46,366 nt of DNA from Chloroflexota bacterium (GTDB lineage: Bacteria; Chloroflexota; Dehalococcoidia; Lucifugimonadales; UBA3495): positions 1 through 46,366 of the forward strand of contig VXOG01000040.1 of assembly GCA_009840165.1 (NCBI GenBank). The letters run 5' to 3'. The stretch's first letter is position 1. The number at the start of each line of letters is the position of its first letter. Below are positions 38,269-46,241 of the stretch, piece by piece. The notes beneath the pieces were generated by a model that saw only the letters and a list, made by a program, of their open reading frames with translations, was not told the origin of the DNA and ran no database searches. Made by a program: the position numbers and the translations under genes.

Positions 38269-39336
38269 ATGGAAATCCTCAATAAGATGACGAAATACGG
38301 CCACGAACAGGTCACCATGTACAGCGACCCCGAAACTGGCCTGCGCGGCATAATCGCCATCCACGACACGACGCTCGGCCCATCCTGCGGCGGCACTCGA
38401 ATGTGGCCCTACGCCTCCGAGGCCGACGCGCTGGCCGACGCGCTGCGCCTGTCCCAGGCCATGACCTACAAGTCGGCGGCGGCCGGCCTGAACCTCGGCG
38501 GCGGCAAGGGCGTCATCATCGGCGACCCGCGTACCGACAAGTCCGAGGGGCTGCTGCGGGCCTGGGGCCGCTTCGTCGATACCCTGGGCGGACGTTACCT
38601 CACCACCACGGACGTCGGAACCACCGGCCGCGATCTTGAATCCGTCCACCAGGAAACCGAGCACGTCGTCGGCCTGGACACAACCCTGGGCGGCAGCGGC
38701 GACACGTCAATCATGACCGGGCTGGGCATTTACATGGGTATGCGCGCTTGCGCCGCCCACGCCTGGGGTTCCGACTCGCTGCGTGGCCGCAAAATTGCCA
38801 TGCAAGGGTTCGGCAAGGTGGCTACCCACACCGCAGAGCATCTGCTGGATGACGACGCCCAGATTTTCGCCACCGACATCAGCGAGGCCGCGCTGGACAA
38901 GGCTCGGCAGATGGGCGTCAAGGTTGTGTCGCCGGACGAAATCTACGACGTGGAGTGTGACATATTCGCGCCCTGTGCCCTGGGCGGCGTCATCAACGCC
39001 GAGAGCATTGACCGCCTGCGTTGCAGCATCGTCGCCGGCGGCGCCAACAACCAACTGGCCACCCCCGAGGACGGCGAGGAACTGCACCGCCGGGGCATCA
39101 TCTACGCGCCCGACTTCCTCATCAACGCCGGCGGCATCATCAACGCCGCCGCCGAGATCGGCCAGCCCTACAACCCCGACCGCTCCCGCCAGCAGACCGA
39201 GCGCATCTACGAGCAGATGGCCGCCGTCCTGACTACATCCGGCAAAAAGGAAATCTCCACGGCGGGGGCAGCCGACCTCCTGGCCGAGAAACGCCTCGCC
39301 TCCGTGCGCGGCGTCCGCCACGTCTGGCGCGGCTAA
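38269..39336 (+). CDS. Leucine/amino acid dehydrogenase (Glu/Leu/Phe/Val family)
   Basis: A 355-aa enzyme from ATG 38269, with AGGAGG eight bases before it. The glycine-rich GPSCGGTRMWPY is followed by MTYKSAAAGLNLGGGKGVII, which holds the substrate-binding Lys68 and catalytic Lys80 at the same numbers as in Bacillus leucine dehydrogenase. The Rossmann domain is GRKIAMQGFGKVATHTAEHL (GxGxxA), and the family ending APDFLINAGGIINAAAEIG is present. It performs reversible NAD-dependent oxidative deamination of branched-chain amino acids to 2-oxo acids. Exact preference (Leu or Val) cannot be read. It may serve amino acid catabolism with the binding proteins in the window. Confidence 0.93.
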   Translation: MEILNKMTKYGHEQVTMYSDPETGLRGIIAIHDTTLGPSCGGTRMWPYASEADALADALRLSQAMTYKSAAAGLNLGGGKGVIIGDPRTDKSEGLLRAWGRFVDTLGGRYLTTTDVGTTGRDLESVHQETEHVVGLDTTLGGSGDTSIMTGLGIYMGMRACAAHAWGSDSLRGRKIAMQGFGKVATHTAEHLLDDDAQIFATDISEAALDKARQMGVKVVSPDEIYDVECDIFAPCALGGVINAESIDRLRCSIVAGGANNQLATPEDGEELHRRGIIYAPDFLINAGGIINAAAEIGQPYNPDRSRQQTERIYEQMAAVLTTSGKKEISTAGAADLLAEKRLASVRGVRHVWRG

Positions 39337-39418
39337 AAATACCCCGTCATTCCCGCACAACCCCGTCATTCCCGCGTAGGCGGGAATCCAGTAGGGGCGG
39401 GTTTCAAACCCGCCCCGT
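39337..39418. repeat. CCCGTCATTCCCGC repeats and compact GGGCGGGTTT palindrome
   Basis: CCCCGTCATTCCCGC occurs twice, the second followed by GTAGGCGGGAATCC, then the palindrome GTAGGGGCGGGTTT/AAACCCGCCCC as at 12628-12656. It may terminate the dehydrogenase transcript. Confidence 0.7.
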
Positions 39419-39472
39419 TTATTGCCCCCGATACACCACCGTATCCGGCCTGTACACGGCCCACGAGAACCA
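39419..39472 (-). pseudogene. Orphan 3' end of a second DUF3179 gene
   Basis: The minus strand encodes WFSWAVYRPDTVVYRGQ and a TAA stop. This matches the C-terminus of the DUF3179 protein encoded at 39944 (WFSWAVYRPDTVVFTK), and most bases over about 45 positions agree. Nothing upstream continues the match, because the aspartic protease gene begins six bases away. It looks like a remnant of a tandem copy disrupted when the protease gene arrived or by recombination. Confidence 0.55.
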
Positions 39473-39478
39473 AGAATG

Positions 39479-39862
39479 CTAACTGCCAATCACCCGAAAG
39501 CCTCTGAGTCGGGTTGCCGGGAGCCTGTTGAGTGTCTGGTTGCGAGGATCCACCTCGATACCCACTGATTCGAGGGCGGTCACGCCTAGCAATGGCTCAG
39601 CGTTTTCATCCCCGAACACGATAGTTCCCCAGGTGGTTTCACCGATGAACTCAATTTTCCCGCCGGCAATGTCCAAGCGGATTTCGCTCCCGTCGGCCAA
39701 GCCGTACCTCCGCTGTCCTTCTGGGAGCAAACCTATGGCCTCAAGGTAGGGCCTGGGAACGAGACAATCGGTAGCTCCGGTGTCAACCAGGAAAAGCCCT
39801 TCCCATACCCGGTCAGGATCGGAGGGATTCCGTATTGCTACTGTCACGCGTGTTGCGCCCAT
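39479..39862 (-). CDS. Retropepsin-like aspartic protease (clan AA), copy 2
   Basis: A 127-aa single-lobe aspartic protease. The active site is LFLVDTGATDCLVPRPYLEA with Asp27, and the family's second conserved block is IVFGDENAEPLLGVTALESV, then GIEVDPRNQTLNRLPA. AGGGGC lies six bases before the ATG. It is the usual length of this family, in contrast to the extended copy at 28121. Such proteins act as dimers; their bacterial substrates are unknown. It lies between two pieces of DUF3179 genes, so it probably moved into a duplicated locus. Confidence 0.82.
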   Translation of the reverse strand: MGATRVTVAIRNPSDPDRVWEGLFLVDTGATDCLVPRPYLEAIGLLPEGQRRYGLADGSEIRLDIAGGKIEFIGETTWGTIVFGDENAEPLLGVTALESVGIEVDPRNQTLNRLPATRLRGFRVIGS

Positions 39863-39943
39863 TTTATGCCCCTAGCTCGGTCGCCTGGCTGTTCCTGCTG
39901 CCATCCTAACACAGCGCGGTTGTGGTCAGCGGCTTTATGGTGT

Positions 39944-41338
39944 TCATTTCGTGAACACCACCGTATCCGGCCGGTACACCGCCCACGAGAACCACAACTG
40001 CCCAATGCGCCCGGGAACCGGCGTCAGTTGCGTTCCCGCCAGTGGGCCGCTCATCGCCCGTCCGAAGATATTCCATGCGCTGCCCGTCTCGCTGTCCTTT
40101 ATGATCCCCTCGGCGTTAGCGCCGAACGTCAGCGTCTCTCCATCCGGCGTTATCGGCGAAAAGACGCCGGCTGTCCCTACGTCTCTCCCCCGCGATACGG
40201 TGCCCGCGTCCAGCGCCGACGCCGTGCCTGGCGTCCAGAACACTACGATGTCCTCTCCGCCCACGCTGGCCGACACCACCCGCTCCTCGGCCAGTGTGGT
40301 GAACGACACCGCCCACGCGTCGCCGCCGCGCTCTATTGCCACTACGCGCTCCACAGCGGGGAGCCGTGGGTCCTCCTCGCCGTCAAAAAGGAATGGCGAG
40401 CTGCCCGGGCGGTCATAGCCCGCGTAAGGGTTGCTGCCGTAGGGCCGGCCGGAATTCGGACGGGAGAGCACCTGCCCGTCGGGGAACATGGCTTTGAAAT
40501 CGCCCCATGATGCTATCGACAGGTAAAGCTGCTCCAGCTTGTGGCCGGCGTAGTGTCCGATGACGCCCTCGCCGCCGAATTCCTGCCACCAGGATTCGGT
40601 CTGCCGGTCGTACATCAGCAGGTTGCTGTCCCGCAACGCGCCGGTGGTTCCGAAGTCCAGTATCTCGCCGTCAACCGTCCGCCTGAACACGAAGGCGGTA
40701 TTGCACAGTGGTCAATAGGTGATGACGACGGGTTCACCTCCCACCGTGTCGTTGACCAGCTCGTGCCACACCATCACCTGCACGGGATAGGCGCGGGCGT
40801 CGCCGTTCAAGTCCACCACCTGCACCGCCTCCAGGTTGTCGAGCCACTCGTCGGCGTCACTCACCGATTCAAACTGCGGGTCGTCGATGGAAGGAATGCC
40901 ATCCTTGGGCGGGCCGCCGGTCATGATCTCGTCGAACGGGATGGTAGCGCGAGTGAAGTCGGTGGCCCAGGTTGCTCGCAGTAAACTCTCGTACTTGGAA
41001 CGGGTCCGTTCCGCCTGTTCCGCGTCCACCATCATTACGCCGCCCTCCGTGGCTACCGGAATCGACGTAGCCGTTGGCAGCATGGTGGCGGCTGATTCCC
41101 CTCGCGCAGTGGGCAACGGAGTCGCCGTATTGCCCAACTCCGCAGTGGGCAGCGCGGTCGCCGGCGCAAGAGTCGGAGCGATGGCGTCCGTGGGAGCCAA
41201 TGGCGCAGCCTGCGGTCCGTCGGACGGCGGTTCCTGAGTTGGCGCGCAGGCCAGAGAGGCCAGCGCCAGCAGGGCTAACCAGGTCAGGGCGGTTAAGGCA
41301 ACGCGCGTAGTGTTACAGTTACGGATGGTGTTGACCAT
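39944..41338 (-). CDS. DUF3179 lipoprotein with in-frame UGA at the conserved Cys: candidate selenoprotein
   Basis: A 464-residue reading of one gene if the TGA at 40712-40714 is decoded. The lipobox SLAC puts the lipid Cys at residue 31, followed by a Pro/Thr-rich linker. The DUF3179 domain runs IPSIDDPQFESVSDADEWLD, ARAYPVQVMVWHELVNDTVG, VITY-UGA-PLCNTAFVFRRT, DSNLLMYDRQTESWWQEF and RPYGSNPYAGYD. In relatives the motif is VT(F/Y)CPLCNTA, so the stop codon (residue 209) replaces exactly the first Cys of CxxC. Reading frame and similarity continue for 256 codons. A 6-bp stem-loop (arms 40693-40698 and 40679-40684) lies 14-33 nt past the UGA, as a bacterial SECIS would. The alternative is a pseudogene by a TGC/TGT to TGA mutation. 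ATG 41338 chosen over TTG 41371. Confidence 0.82.
40679..40714 (-). promoter_or_regulatory. UGA codon and candidate bacterial SECIS hairpin
   Basis: After UGA (40714-40712) come 13 bases, then the stem CCGCCU/AGGCGG with an eight-base loop UCGUGUUC. Distance from UGA and stem length suit SelB-dependent recoding. The loop G is the third rather than first or second base, a small departure from the usual rule. Confidence 0.5.
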
Positions 41339-41427
41339 AGGATCCCATAGTTTCGTTGTAACACGCTGCAAACCGTGTCATACTGCGGTTATCATACACT
41401 GTCCGCACCTATCACAGGGATTACCTG

Positions 41428-41751
41428 ATGACTACTCCCACCACTTTGGAAGAGCGGGTTACCATACTGGAAACCCGCCTGGATACCATTCTGCCGACCC
41501 TGGCGACCAAGGAAGATCTTGCTGGGGCGAAAGCCGAGCTCGTCACTGAGATCGCCGATGTTAGAACTGACATCGCTCGTTTGGAAGGCAAAATGGATGC
41601 CATGAACGAGCGTCTGGAAGGCAAGATCGATACCTCCAACGAGCGTCTGGAAGGCAAGATCGATGCAATGGGCTATCGGCTGTTGATTGGGGGCACGAGC
41701 ATCGCGGCGGCGGTGGCGGCGATTGCTGTGGCGGCGGCCAGGTTCTTGTGA
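41428..41751 (+). CDS. Hendecad coiled-coil protein with C-terminal membrane anchor
   Basis: A 107-aa protein. Residues 5-80 form a continuous coiled coil (LEERVTILETRLDTILPTLA), including three copies of an 11-residue unit: RLEGKMDAMNE, RLEGKIDTSNE and RLEGKIDAMGY (the first preceded by DIA). The corresponding DNA repeats with a 33-bp period. The C-terminus is a single membrane helix (LLIGGTSIAAAVAAIAVAAA). It resembles DUF1640-like coiled-coil/TM proteins and has the same build as the 57-aa microprotein at 15078. It is divergent from the DUF3179 gene. Function unknown; a membrane-tethered oligomerisation module is the simplest reading. Confidence 0.75.
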   Translation: MTTPTTLEERVTILETRLDTILPTLATKEDLAGAKAELVTEIADVRTDIARLEGKMDAMNERLEGKIDTSNERLEGKIDAMGYRLLIGGTSIAAAVAAIAVAAARFL

Positions 41752-41762
41752 AATAAAATCCG

Positions 41763-41791
41763 GGAAGCCGGTCGCAACTTCGCCGGCCTCC
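41763..41791. terminator. Possible bidirectional terminator hairpin
   Basis: GGAAGCCGG and CCGGCCTCC form a nine-base stem with one mismatch around an 11-base loop, between the convergent coiled-coil gene and the DppC-like gene. No clear T-run. Confidence 0.4.
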
Positions 41792-41819
41792 AACTGTTCA
41801 TCTGGGTGACGCCATTCCG

Positions 41820-42728
41820 TTAGCGGCCGCGCAGTCGCGGATCAAACACGTCCCGTAGCGCGTCGCCCAGCAGGTTGAACCCCATTACCACCATAAAGAT
41901 GGCCAGGCCGGGGGATATGGCAAGCCAGGGACCGGCTTTAACGTGGGCCGCAGCCGCGCGAACCAGCATCCCGCCCCAACTCGGCTGGTCGGGCGGCGTG
42001 CCCACGCCCAGGAAGGACAGCGAAGATTCAATGATGATGGCGAATCCCAGATAGTACGTCGCCAGCACCAGGTAGGTGGCGAAGCAGTTGGGTACGATGT
42101 GCCGCAGGATGATGCGCCAGGGCGGCGCGCCGATTGCCGTCGCCGCCGTCACGTAGTCCAACTCCCGCAACGACAACACTTGCGAGCGCACCGTTCTGAT
42201 CACGGGCGCGATCATTCCAATCACGATGGCCAGAATCACGGTGTTCAGCGACGGCGTTACCACCGCCATAATCGCCAGGGCGATCAGCAGGCCCGGCAAC
42301 GACATCAGGGCGTCTACGATGCGTTGCGAAACGGTGTCCACTATGCCGCCGATGTAGGTGAGCGCCACTCCGATAATGAAGCTGCCGGTGATGCCCACGA
42401 CCACGCTGCCCAAGCCTACGTACAGCGAAATCCTTGCGCCGTAAATCAAACGGCTCAACACGTCCCGGCCCACGTAGTCGGCGCCGAGCAGGTGGTTCGC
42501 GTTGGGCGCCTCCCACGGCAAAGCTGGTGTGGATCGAGGATCGTAGGGCGCCAGCACCGGCGCCAGCGCAGCCACTACCACGAGCAACAGAACAATCAGA
42601 CCGCCGACCGCGCCCAGTGGCTTTGTGCGGATGAAACGTATGAGTCCAGTCCACGAACGCGCTGCCAGCCCCGGGGCCGGAAGACCCTCGCGGGTTAGAG
42701 TCGCCTGTTCTGTGGTTTGATCAATCAT
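41820..42728 (-). CDS. ABC transporter permease, DppC/OppC type
   Basis: A 302-aa inner-membrane permease with six predicted helices. The N-terminal OppC-type start has a helix around GGLIVLLLVVVAALAPVLAP, then HLLGADYVGRDVLSRLIYGA, a block typical of DppC. The EAA loop is DYVTAATAIGAPPWRIILRH with IVPN following, which docks the ATPase subunits. The C-terminal SLSFLGVGTPPDQPSWGGML is also diagnostic. With the DppB-like protein it forms the channel of a di/oligopeptide or nickel importer. It follows the DppB gene by 52 bp. No ATPase (DppD/DppF) gene is in the window. Confidence 0.92.
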   Translation of the reverse strand: MIDQTTEQATLTREGLPAPGLAARSWTGLIRFIRTKPLGAVGGLIVLLLVVVAALAPVLAPYDPRSTPALPWEAPNANHLLGADYVGRDVLSRLIYGARISLYVGLGSVVVGITGSFIIGVALTYIGGIVDTVSQRIVDALMSLPGLLIALAIMAVVTPSLNTVILAIVIGMIAPVIRTVRSQVLSLRELDYVTAATAIGAPPWRIILRHIVPNCFATYLVLATYYLGFAIIIESSLSFLGVGTPPDQPSWGGMLVRAAAAHVKAGPWLAISPGLAIFMVVMGFNLLGDALRDVFDPRLRGR

Positions 42729-42780
42729 GGCAACACCTGCCGATGGGAACTTGCTGTCGTCTGCGCTTGTGGACCTTCGG

Positions 42781-43740
42781 CTACGAGTAGCGGATCCGCG
42801 GGTCCAGGATGCCGTAGAGCATATCGATGATCAGGTTGAGCAACAGGACTATCGCGGCAGTCATGAGAATAACACCCTGGATCACCGGGAAATCCCGGTG
42901 GTTGATGGCGTCGATCAGGAAATTGCCGACGCCGGGGACGACGAAAATCTGCTCAACGATGATGACGCCGCCCAGCAGTCGCCCGAACTGATAGCCGGAC
43001 ACTGTGACCACCGGAAGCAGGGCGTTTTTCAGCGCGTGGCGCCCCACCACGACCCACTCGCGCAGGCCCTTGGAACGCGCTGTTCTCATGTAATCTTCGC
43101 GCATCACTTCCAGCATCGCCGACCTGGTTACACGGGCAGTGAACGCCATGTCGTGGAACCCGATCACGGCCGCCGGCAGCACCATCAATTTCAGGTTCTG
43201 TATCGGGTCTTCCCATAAGTGGGCGTATTCCAGCGGCGGCAGCCAGCCCGTCCCATACACCAGGGCGTAGATGACCAGCACCCCAATCCAGAAGGTCGGC
43301 ATGGCGATGCCCAGCAGCGCGATCACCCGACTGGCGTAGTCCAGGCCGGAGTCCTGTTTCATCGCCGACAGAATGCCCAGCGGCACGGCGGTAGCAAATG
43401 CCATTACGATGGCCAGCACCGCCAGCTCGAAGGTTCTGGCGAAGCGCTCCACTAACTCCAGGCCGAAGGGTTGGCCGTAGTAAAGGGAGATGCCCAAGTC
43501 GCCGCGAACGACCCCCCACAGCCAGTCGGCGTATTGGATGTAGATCGGGCGGTTGAGGCCCAAGTCTTCGCGCAGACGCTCGAAGTCCTCAGTGGTGACC
43601 GTCCCGCTGGCATCCTCGCCGGTCAGCAGGAATACGGCGGCGTCGCCCGGCACTATCGAGAACAGGCCGAACACCAGGATGGTGGCCAGCAGCATGGTGG
43701 GAATGAAGAGAAGAAATCTTCTAATCAGATACTGAGACAT
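42781..43740 (-). CDS. ABC transporter permease, DppB/OppB type
   Basis: A 319-aa permease with six helices. It begins MSQYLIRRFLLFIPTMLLAT, the usual DppB start. The periplasmic loop has DFERLREDLGLNRPIYIQYA, and the EAA loop is MREDYMRTARSKGLREWVVV with RHALKNALLPVV. The C-terminal end FGRLLGGVIIVEQIFVVPGV and ILDPRIRYS fits the family. It is the second gene of the minus-strand operon: binding protein, DppB, DppC. The 246-bp gap to the binding-protein gene contains a hairpin and a repeat, so the permeases are probably expressed at a lower level than the binding protein. Confidence 0.93.
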   Translation of the reverse strand: MSQYLIRRFLLFIPTMLLATILVFGLFSIVPGDAAVFLLTGEDASGTVTTEDFERLREDLGLNRPIYIQYADWLWGVVRGDLGISLYYGQPFGLELVERFARTFELAVLAIVMAFATAVPLGILSAMKQDSGLDYASRVIALLGIAMPTFWIGVLVIYALVYGTGWLPPLEYAHLWEDPIQNLKLMVLPAAVIGFHDMAFTARVTRSAMLEVMREDYMRTARSKGLREWVVVGRHALKNALLPVVTVSGYQFGRLLGGVIIVEQIFVVPGVGNFLIDAINHRDFPVIQGVILMTAAIVLLLNLIIDMLYGILDPRIRYS

Positions 43741-43986
43741 TCCTCAACTCCTGGCAAACCAACCCGTCACTCCTGCGAAAGCAGGAGTCCAGAGCGGGTA
43801 TGGTGCAAGAATCACTATCGTCACTAACCGTTTCGGCTACTGGATTCCGGCTTGCGCCGGAATGACGCTCAAAATGTAGATACGCCCTAATGTACGAGTG
43901 CCGGACATTATACACGTGTGGCCGGCCCTATTTGTGTAGGGGCCGGCCAGAATCGTGTTTGGAGGTGATGTGGTCAAAGCAGTTGG
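43741..43986. other. Intercistronic region with hairpin and CGTCATTCCTGCG-type repeat
   Basis: Contains an inverted repeat with CACTCCTGCGAAAGCAGGAGTC near 43769 and GGATTCCGGCTTGCGCCGGAAT near 43844, both of the common CGTCATTCC family. A strong stem TGGCCGGCCC/GGGGCCGGCC with loop TATTTGTGTA lies at 43919-43951. On the minus strand the latter follows the binding-protein gene and may act as an mRNA-stabilising or partial terminator hairpin. Confidence 0.6.
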
Positions 43987-45927
43987 CTATGGCCGGTAGC
44001 CTCGGTCAGCGTTGGCGCTGTGGTCGCAAGCGGAGGCTTCGCCGCCGGCCCACCACACGTGGTCCCATTTCTTAACCAACTGCACAGTGGGCGGGTAGTG
44101 GTAGTTCTTGATACGGCAGTCAAACGCCCCGCCGCTGGAGTACCACAGCACGGGCAGCCAGTGGCTTTCGCCCCGGTGGAGGATATCGGCCAGCGCTTCC
44201 AGGTGCCCCTGCCGGATCGCCGGGTCAACCTCTTCATTTTGCAACTTAATCAGCTCGTCAACGTCGTCGTTCTGCCAGTTGTGCGGGTTGCGCAGCACGT
44301 CTTGCAGGTAGAACTGGTTGATGATGTCGCCCGGGTCCCGGAGGATGACGCCCGTACCCACGCCGTCAAAGTTGGCCACGCCGTCGCGCAACCCCACGTA
44401 CATGGTAGCCAGGTCGGTGGGCTGAATCTTGATGTTGATGTTGAGGTCTTCCCGCAGTTGCGGCGCAACCGTCTCGGCCGTGGACAGTGAGGGGTTGGAG
44501 TTCACCACGTTGTGCGTAATCTCGAAACCGTCGGGATAGCCAGCCTCGGTGAGCAGCTGCCTGGCTTCGGCCAACGCGGCCTCGCGGTCGCCGTAGGCCG
44601 CGTTGTTGGCGCGCAGGGCTTCCAGGTCTTCCACTACGCCGGGCGCAAAGAAGGTGCCAGGCTGTCCAAAGCCCAGGATGGCCTTTTCAACCGCGTTGTC
44701 CCGGTCAATGCCCAGGTACATTGCGCGCCGAACCCGCGGGTCGTCAAAGGGAGGCTTCTGATGATTCAGGAAGAAGGCCTGGACGCCGGAGGCTTCCAGA
44801 ATGACGGCGCGGACGCGGCCGTTGGTGTCCTCTTCCAGGCGGGCCATGTCTTCGGGGCGGTTGCTGCCGGTCACCGGCTGGTAAGAGCCATAGACCTGTC
44901 CGGCCTGCAAGGCCGACAAGCGGCGGGCGGTGTCCCGAATCAGGAATATCTTCAGGCCGTCAAAGAAGGGACGGCCTTCCTTGAAGTAGGTGGGGTTGGC
45001 GTCGTAGGAATAGCCCGAGTCCTTTTCCCATTCGCGGAGCATCCAGGGGCCGGAACCGATCAGGCTGTCGGGCGAGCCCGCGTTGATGGCGGTCAGCGCC
45101 TCGGCCTGGGTCTTGCCCGTGTTGGCCTGTTCCTGGGTGAGGTTCTCGCCCACGTGCTTGGGATAGACCTTCATGTAATCGGAGGCCAGGTTGGGCAGGA
45201 AGCCGGCAGCCGGGAACCGCAGCGGAATCTTGACCGTCTTGGCGTCAATGGCCTCGGCGGTGCCGTGGACCACGAAGTTGTTCAGGAAGCCGGTGCGGGC
45301 GCGCAGCACGCCTTCTTCAACCTGTCCCAGGGTGATGCGGTCGATGGAGAACGCTACGTCCTCCGCTTCAACCGGGTGGCCGTCGGAGAAGGTGGCGTCC
45401 GGGTGCAGGTTGAAGACGTAACCCACCTCGCTGCCATCTTCGTAGAACTCCCAGCTCACCGCCAGGTCGCCGATGATCTCGTTAGGGTTGACCGGGTTGT
45501 ATTCCAGGATCTGGTTGAACCGCGGGCCCGAGGGAATCAGCACGGTGTTCATGGAACCGCCGTAGTGAACGTCCCAGAAGCCCGGGTTGCTGGTCGCCAC
45601 CAACGGGAAGTCTCCCCGATAGTGTTGGGCTTCGCCTTCCTGCCACCAGTCCGGTCGCTGGTCAATGGCTACGACGGCGGTAGGAACCGGCACTGCCGTG
45701 GGCGCCACGTTCAGCGGAGCGGTCGGAGTCGGCTCGACTACCCCGGCGAAGGGGTTCAGCGTGGGCGTCGCCGCGGCCTGCTGCGGCGCACTCCCGCCGC
45801 CGCCGGATGTGTCGCCGGTCGTTGCCGGCGTGGTGGCCGCGCCACCGCAGGCGACTATCACCACCGTGAGAGCCAACGCCCCGAGCGCAAGCAACGTTCT
45901 TGGATGCCAGAATCTTCGCAAGTCCAT
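43987..45927 (-). CDS. ABC transporter peptide-binding lipoprotein (SBP_bac_5)
   Basis: A 646-aa extracellular binding protein. ATG 45927 follows GGGAGG; the longer frame to 45984 lacks a site. The lipobox VIVACGG gives lipid-Cys27, followed by a Thr/Pro/Gly-rich linker to about residue 90. The SBP_bac_5 fold then shows NPNEIIGDLAVSWEFYEDGS, YVFNLHPDATFSDGHPVEAE and DVAFSIDRI (the classic LR.gv.fhDG.p..A.DV.yS.ri block), and later VRRAMYLGIDRDNAVEKAIL and EARQLLTEAGYPDGFEI. It captures peptides, nickel or other small ligands for the DppB/DppC permease encoded downstream. Long length suits a bulky ligand. ATPases are outside the window. Confidence 0.92.
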   Translation of the reverse strand: MDLRRFWHPRTLLALGALALTVVIVACGGAATTPATTGDTSGGGGSAPQQAAATPTLNPFAGVVEPTPTAPLNVAPTAVPVPTAVVAIDQRPDWWQEGEAQHYRGDFPLVATSNPGFWDVHYGGSMNTVLIPSGPRFNQILEYNPVNPNEIIGDLAVSWEFYEDGSEVGYVFNLHPDATFSDGHPVEAEDVAFSIDRITLGQVEEGVLRARTGFLNNFVVHGTAEAIDAKTVKIPLRFPAAGFLPNLASDYMKVYPKHVGENLTQEQANTGKTQAEALTAINAGSPDSLIGSGPWMLREWEKDSGYSYDANPTYFKEGRPFFDGLKIFLIRDTARRLSALQAGQVYGSYQPVTGSNRPEDMARLEEDTNGRVRAVILEASGVQAFFLNHQKPPFDDPRVRRAMYLGIDRDNAVEKAILGFGQPGTFFAPGVVEDLEALRANNAAYGDREAALAEARQLLTEAGYPDGFEITHNVVNSNPSLSTAETVAPQLREDLNINIKIQPTDLATMYVGLRDGVANFDGVGTGVILRDPGDIINQFYLQDVLRNPHNWQNDDVDELIKLQNEEVDPAIRQGHLEALADILHRGESHWLPVLWYSSGGAFDCRIKNYHYPPTVQLVKKWDHVWWAGGEASACDHSANADRGYRP

Positions 45928-46241
45928 TGAGTTGAGACCTCCCGGAATATCGCTCTGGTACTGAAACGGCATTGTGCCGGCCAATAAAGCAATTCGCGGC
46001 AGCGCTAATCTGCCAGCGGTGCACGATGCTACTTATGCCGGGTGTGATTGTCAAATGCGATTTCTCAATACTGTACTGCTTATAAAATCACGCCAACGGA
46101 TGTTTCCGCGTCCGAACGATGCTCCCGAGTTCCCGCCTGACGGATTTCCCGAAACCGTCTATAATCCATGCGAGTATGGGTAGCTGGTTTACGCCAATAA
46201 ACGAAATATACAGGCCGCCCCGGTATAGGAGACAGCACAGT
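45928..46241. other. Divergent intergenic region
   Basis: About 310 bases between the binding-protein gene and the amidohydrolase start. No gene or palindromic repeat is recognised. It is AT-richer in the middle (ACTGCTTATAAAATCACGCC), a plausible promoter zone for one or both genes. AGGAG at 46226 is the ribosome binding site of the right-hand gene. Confidence 0.4.

Noticed and set aside
40712..40714. Ordinary gene end with a separate downstream gene starting at GTG 40690
   Set aside because: Both frames are halves of one DUF3179 domain and the downstream half has no ribosome binding site; a pseudogene remains possible but single-Cys replacement favours recoding.
44512..45930. A 472-codon plus-strand frame opposite the peptide-binding protein
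   Set aside because: Shadow of a gene with a lipobox and SBP_bac_5 motifs.
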